DNA of 64,000 nucleotides from an uncultured Pelagibacteraceae bacterium (GTDB lineage Bacteria > Pseudomonadota > Alphaproteobacteria > Pelagibacterales > Pelagibacteraceae). The translations under genes were made by a program, and so were the position numbers. Under the pieces are notes generated by a model, which was not told the origin of the DNA, did no database searches, and saw only the letters and a list, made by a program, of their open reading frames with translations. Below are positions 61,184-64,000 of this stretch, one piece after another (the stretch's first letter is position 1; each line of letters begins with the position of its first letter). The DNA lies in the NCBI GenBank assembly GCA_902604305.1, contig CACKXS010000001.1, positions 43,107 to 107,106 on the forward strand. Direction: 5' to 3'.

Positions 61184-61930
61184 TTAATTTTTTTTTATTT
61201 CTCCTTCATGTGAATGAACATGATCATGTTTATGTTCATAAATAGAAAGTGTTTGAGCAGCTTGTTCACCAAACAAAGCTTTATACTCATTATTTTTTGC
61301 TACATCACTAGGTGAACCTGAGCAACACACATGTCCATTTAAACAAACAACATGGTCGGTAGCACTCATTACAGTATGTAAATCATGAGATATTAATAAA
61401 ATTCCACAATTAAGTTCCTCAGATATTTTTTTTATCAATTCATACAAGGCAATTTCACCAGTGAAATCTACACCTTGGACAGGTTCATCAAGTACTAATA
61501 ATTCTGGTTTTTTTGAAATAGCTCTTGCTAGTAAAACTCTTTGAAATTCACCACCAGATAAATTACCTAAATTTTTATGTTTTAAGTGTACTACACCCGT
61601 TAAAGATAAAGCCTCATCTATTGCTTCTTCTTTAAGGCTTTCAGTTAGAACCATAAAATCTCTAACTCTTAATGGTAATGTCCAATCTATAGAAACTTTT
61701 TGAGGAACATAACCAATTTTGTTAGTATATTTTTCAACTTCACCATCAAATTTTTTATAAATACCTAAAGCAATTTTTGCTGTTGTACTTTTTCCAGAAC
61801 CATTAGGGCCTATAAGTGTTACAATTTTACCTTTTTCAACCTCTAGTGATACACCTTTAACAAGCCACTTATCATTCTGCTGATAACCTGCATTTTTTAA
61901 CTTCACTAACGTGTTACTATTTGATGCCAT
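61184..61930 (-). CDS. znuC: zinc ABC transporter ATP-binding protein ZnuC
   Basis: GPNGSGKSTTAKIALG; LSGGEFQRVLLARA; LLVLDEPVQGVD; His-rich C-terminus YEHKHDHVHSHEGE. Confidence 0.93.
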   Translation of the reverse strand: MASNSNTLVKLKNAGYQQNDKWLVKGVSLEVEKGKIVTLIGPNGSGKSTTAKIALGIYKKFDGEVEKYTNKIGYVPQKVSIDWTLPLRVRDFMVLTESLKEEAIDEALSLTGVVHLKHKNLGNLSGGEFQRVLLARAISKKPELLVLDEPVQGVDFTGEIALYELIKKISEELNCGILLISHDLHTVMSATDHVVCLNGHVCCSGSPSDVAKNNEYKALFGEQAAQTLSIYEHKHDHVHSHEGEIKKN

Positions 61931-61951
61931 TTAATTACTTGACTTTCTAAT

Positions 61952-61982
61952 GTTATATTATTACATAATGTTATATTATAAC
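61952..61982. promoter_or_regulatory. tandem Zur-box-like operators in the znuC/znuA divergent intergenic region
   Basis: GTTATATTATTAC (61952-61964, imperfect) and GTTATATTATAAC (61970-61982, perfect inverted repeat), 18 bp centre to centre, within a 72-bp divergent spacer. Confidence 0.75.
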
Positions 61983-62002
61983 AACCAATTAATACTTAAC
62001 CT

Positions 62003-63070
62003 ATGAAAAATCTAAAAAAAATACCATTTATCTTATCTATACTATCATTCTTAACTATTTTTACACCGGCAAATGCTGATTTAAAAGTGGTTGCATCTAT
62101 TAAACCAATACATTCGCTAGCTAGCTATCTTATGGATGGCATTGGCAAACCTGATTTGATAGTTGATGGATATTCTTCACCACACGGCTTTGCATTAAAG
62201 CCATCGCATGCAAAAATGTTACAAGAAGCAGATATCATATTTTATGTAGGTGAAGACTTAGAAAATTTTTTAGAAAAACCATTAAAATCAATTGCCAAAA
62301 AAGCTGAAAAAATTGAGCTTATGGAAATAAAAGGGTTAAATAAATTAAAATTTAGAGAAAGAAATATTTTTGATGGTCATGATGATCATGGGCACGATGA
62401 AGATGGTCATAAAGAAGATGATCATGATGATGAACATAAACATGAAGAAGATGGTCATAAAGAAGACGACCATGACGATGATCACAAACATGAAGAAGAT
62501 GGTCACAAAGAAGATGATCATGATGATCACGGACATGACGAAGATGGCCATGAAGGTCACGCACATGGTGAATACGACCCTCATATTTGGTTAGATCCAG
62601 AAAATGCAAAAGTAATATTAAATGAAATGGTTGAGCATTTAATAGAAAATGATGCAAAAAATGCATCAACTTATAAAAAGAATTTAAAAAACGCAGAAAA
62701 AGATTTAGATAAACTTGTGAAAAAAGTAAAATCTGATCTTAATAAAGATTTTAAATCTATCGTTTTTCATGATGCCTATCAATATTTTGAAGAGAGATTT
62801 AATGTAAATGTAATGGGTGCATTTACAGTTAATACAGACGTTATGCCTGGTGCAGAACAATTAGCAGAAATTAGAGAAATAATTGAGCATGATAAAGTTA
62901 GCTGTATATTTTCAGAACCTCAATTTAACCCTGATATTATAAATGCAGTTGCAAAAGATATGAATATAAAAACTGGTGTTTTAGATCCATTAGGAGCAAC
63001 TCTAGAACCAGGTAAAGATTTATATTTTGATTTGATCAAGAACATGTCTAAATCTTTTAAAGGCTGTTAA
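62003..63070 (+). CDS. znuA: zinc ABC transporter substrate-binding protein ZnuA with His/Asp/Glu-rich loop
   Basis: Signal peptide; VVASIKPIHSLASYLM; metal-binding region DPHIWLDPENAKV; FHDAYQYFEERF. Confidence 0.95.
   Translation: MKNLKKIPFILSILSFLTIFTPANADLKVVASIKPIHSLASYLMDGIGKPDLIVDGYSSPHGFALKPSHAKMLQEADIIFYVGEDLENFLEKPLKSIAKKAEKIELMEIKGLNKLKFRERNIFDGHDDHGHDEDGHKEDDHDDEHKHEEDGHKEDDHDDDHKHEEDGHKEDDHDDHGHDEDGHEGHAHGEYDPHIWLDPENAKVILNEMVEHLIENDAKNASTYKKNLKNAEKDLDKLVKKVKSDLNKDFKSIVFHDAYQYFEERFNVNVMGAFTVNTDVMPGAEQLAEIREIIEHDKVSCIFSEPQFNPDIINAVAKDMNIKTGVLDPLGATLEPGKDLYFDLIKNMSKSFKGC
62399..62539 (+). repeat. 48-nt in-frame tandem repeat (about 3 copies) encoding EDGHKEDDHDD-rich units
   Basis: Units at 62399-62446, 62447-62494 and 62495-62539 (last 45 nt), each starting gaagatggtca[t/c]aaagaaga. 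Confidence 0.9.
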
Positions 63071-63112
63071 TTTAAAATTGATCTTTTGTTATAAATAATA
63101 TCTAATAAAGGG

Positions 63113-64000
63113 ATGAGTACAATTTCCCTTAGTTTAGATGAAATATTTGATCTAGCTAAAAAAACCTTATTAGCTAATGGATGTGATGATGAAACAGCAT
63201 CTATTCTCTCAGATTTAATAATGAAAGCTGAAAGAGATGGCTCATTATCTCATGGTTTATTTAGATTGCCCGCTTATGTTACTGGTCTAAAAAGTGGTAA
63301 AATAAACGGTAAAGGTAAACCAGAAATTAAAAAAATATCACCCAGTGTAATAAAAGTTTTAGGCAATAATTGTTTGGCTCCAGTAGTTTTAAGCAAAGGT
63401 ATTCCAGAATTAGTAAAAGCTGCTAAAGAAAATGGTGTAGCAGTTTTAGCTATTAATAATTCACATCACATGGCTGCTATGTGGCCTGAAACAGAAATGA
63501 TAGCAGAGCAAGGTTTAGTTGCTTTTGCATGTACATCGTACAAACCTGCTGTTGCACCAGCGGGAGCTACAAAACCATTATTTGGAACTAATCCAATTTC
63601 ATTTGCATGGCCACGACCAGGAAAAACTCCAGTTGTTTATGATATGGCTACTGCATCAATGGCAATGGGTGAAGTGCAAGTTGCTAAAAGAGAAGGGCAT
63701 AAAGTTCCATTAGGTACTGGTTTAACTAAAGACGGAAAAGATACTACCGATCCTGGAGAAATAGCTGATGGAGGCGTATTACTGCCCTTTGGAGGCTATA
63801 AGGGCTCAGGTATAGCCATGATGGTCGAATTACTAGCAGGAGCTCTTGTAGGTGATAATTTTAGCTATGAGACAGCAGCTAAAGATAACAATGATGGTGG
63901 ACCTCCAAGTGGAGGTGAATTTATATTAGCAATATCTCCTGACAAGTTATCAGGTAATGATTGGGATAAACATTCAAATGAATTTTTTGATAAAATGAAA
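63113..64000 (+). CDS. malate/L-lactate dehydrogenase-family (Ldh_2) oxidoreductase, truncated by window end
   Basis: Open frame from ATG 63113 to the window edge: MSTISLSLDEIFDLAKKTLLANGCDDETASIL...NNSHHMAAMWPETE...LFGTNPISFAWP...DMATASMAMGE...LLPFGGYKGSGIAMMVELLAGAL; absent from the ORF track because there is no stop in the window. Confidence 0.88.
   Translation, partial: MSTISLSLDEIFDLAKKTLLANGCDDETASILSDLIMKAERDGSLSHGLFRLPAYVTGLKSGKINGKGKPEIKKISPSVIKVLGNNCLAPVVLSKGIPELVKAAKENGVAVLAINNSHHMAAMWPETEMIAEQGLVAFACTSYKPAVAPAGATKPLFGTNPISFAWPRPGKTPVVYDMATASMAMGEVQVAKREGHKVPLGTGLTKDGKDTTDPGEIADGGVLLPFGGYKGSGIAMMVELLAGALVGDNFSYETAAKDNNDGGPPSGGEFILAISPDKLSGNDWDKHSNEFFDKMK

Noticed and set aside
62399-62539. 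Possible CRISPR-like repeats
   Set aside because: Units are contiguous, in frame, spacerless and encode a known His-rich loop; no cas genes
62345-62669. Antisense/alternate-frame ORFs over znuA (79, 105 and 74 aa)
   Set aside because: Low-complexity translations of the His/Asp repeat in other frames; they lie inside the clearly coding znuA frame

Overview
The window is AT-rich, densely packed core chromosome. Gene content, order and codon usage fit a streamlined SAR11/Pelagibacterales-like alphaproteobacterium (inferred from memory of synteny and protein families; no search was run). From left to right it holds: the end of nuoL, then nuoM-nuoN-birA-coaX-rnj-proS-lolC-lolD-dnaE; rpsB-tsf-frr-uppS-cdsA-dxr-bamA-skp-fabZ-lpxD-lpxA-lpxI-lpxB; on the minus strand gltX, lexA, trpC, trpD, trpG, a frameshifted trpE and a PpiD/SurA-like gene; tpiA-secG-pyrG-kdsA-eno-ftsB-lipA-coq10; on the minus strand cinA(C-terminal), pgpA and ispDF; ntrY-ntrX-trkA-trkH; tRNA-Arg; an amino-acid ABC transporter operon (aapJQMP-like); an XRE regulator; tRNA-Asn and tRNA-Cys; valS-ilvD-manC; a minus-strand accessory cluster (divergent PiT-like permease, aquaporin, ArsC-type reductase, small membrane protein); zur-znuB-znuC with divergent znuA; and the start of an Ldh_2-family dehydrogenase. 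No CRISPR array, prophage or transposon was seen. The items most worth a second look are a single-base frameshift at an A7 run in trpE, the PiT-like/aquaporin/ArsC/small-ORF cluster, a pseudoknot-capable rpsB leader, tandem Zur-box-like sites, a GTTC-N7-GTTC LexA box, paired palindromes upstream of aapJ, an NtrX lacking GAFTGA, and several places where genes usual in alphaproteobacterial synteny are absent.
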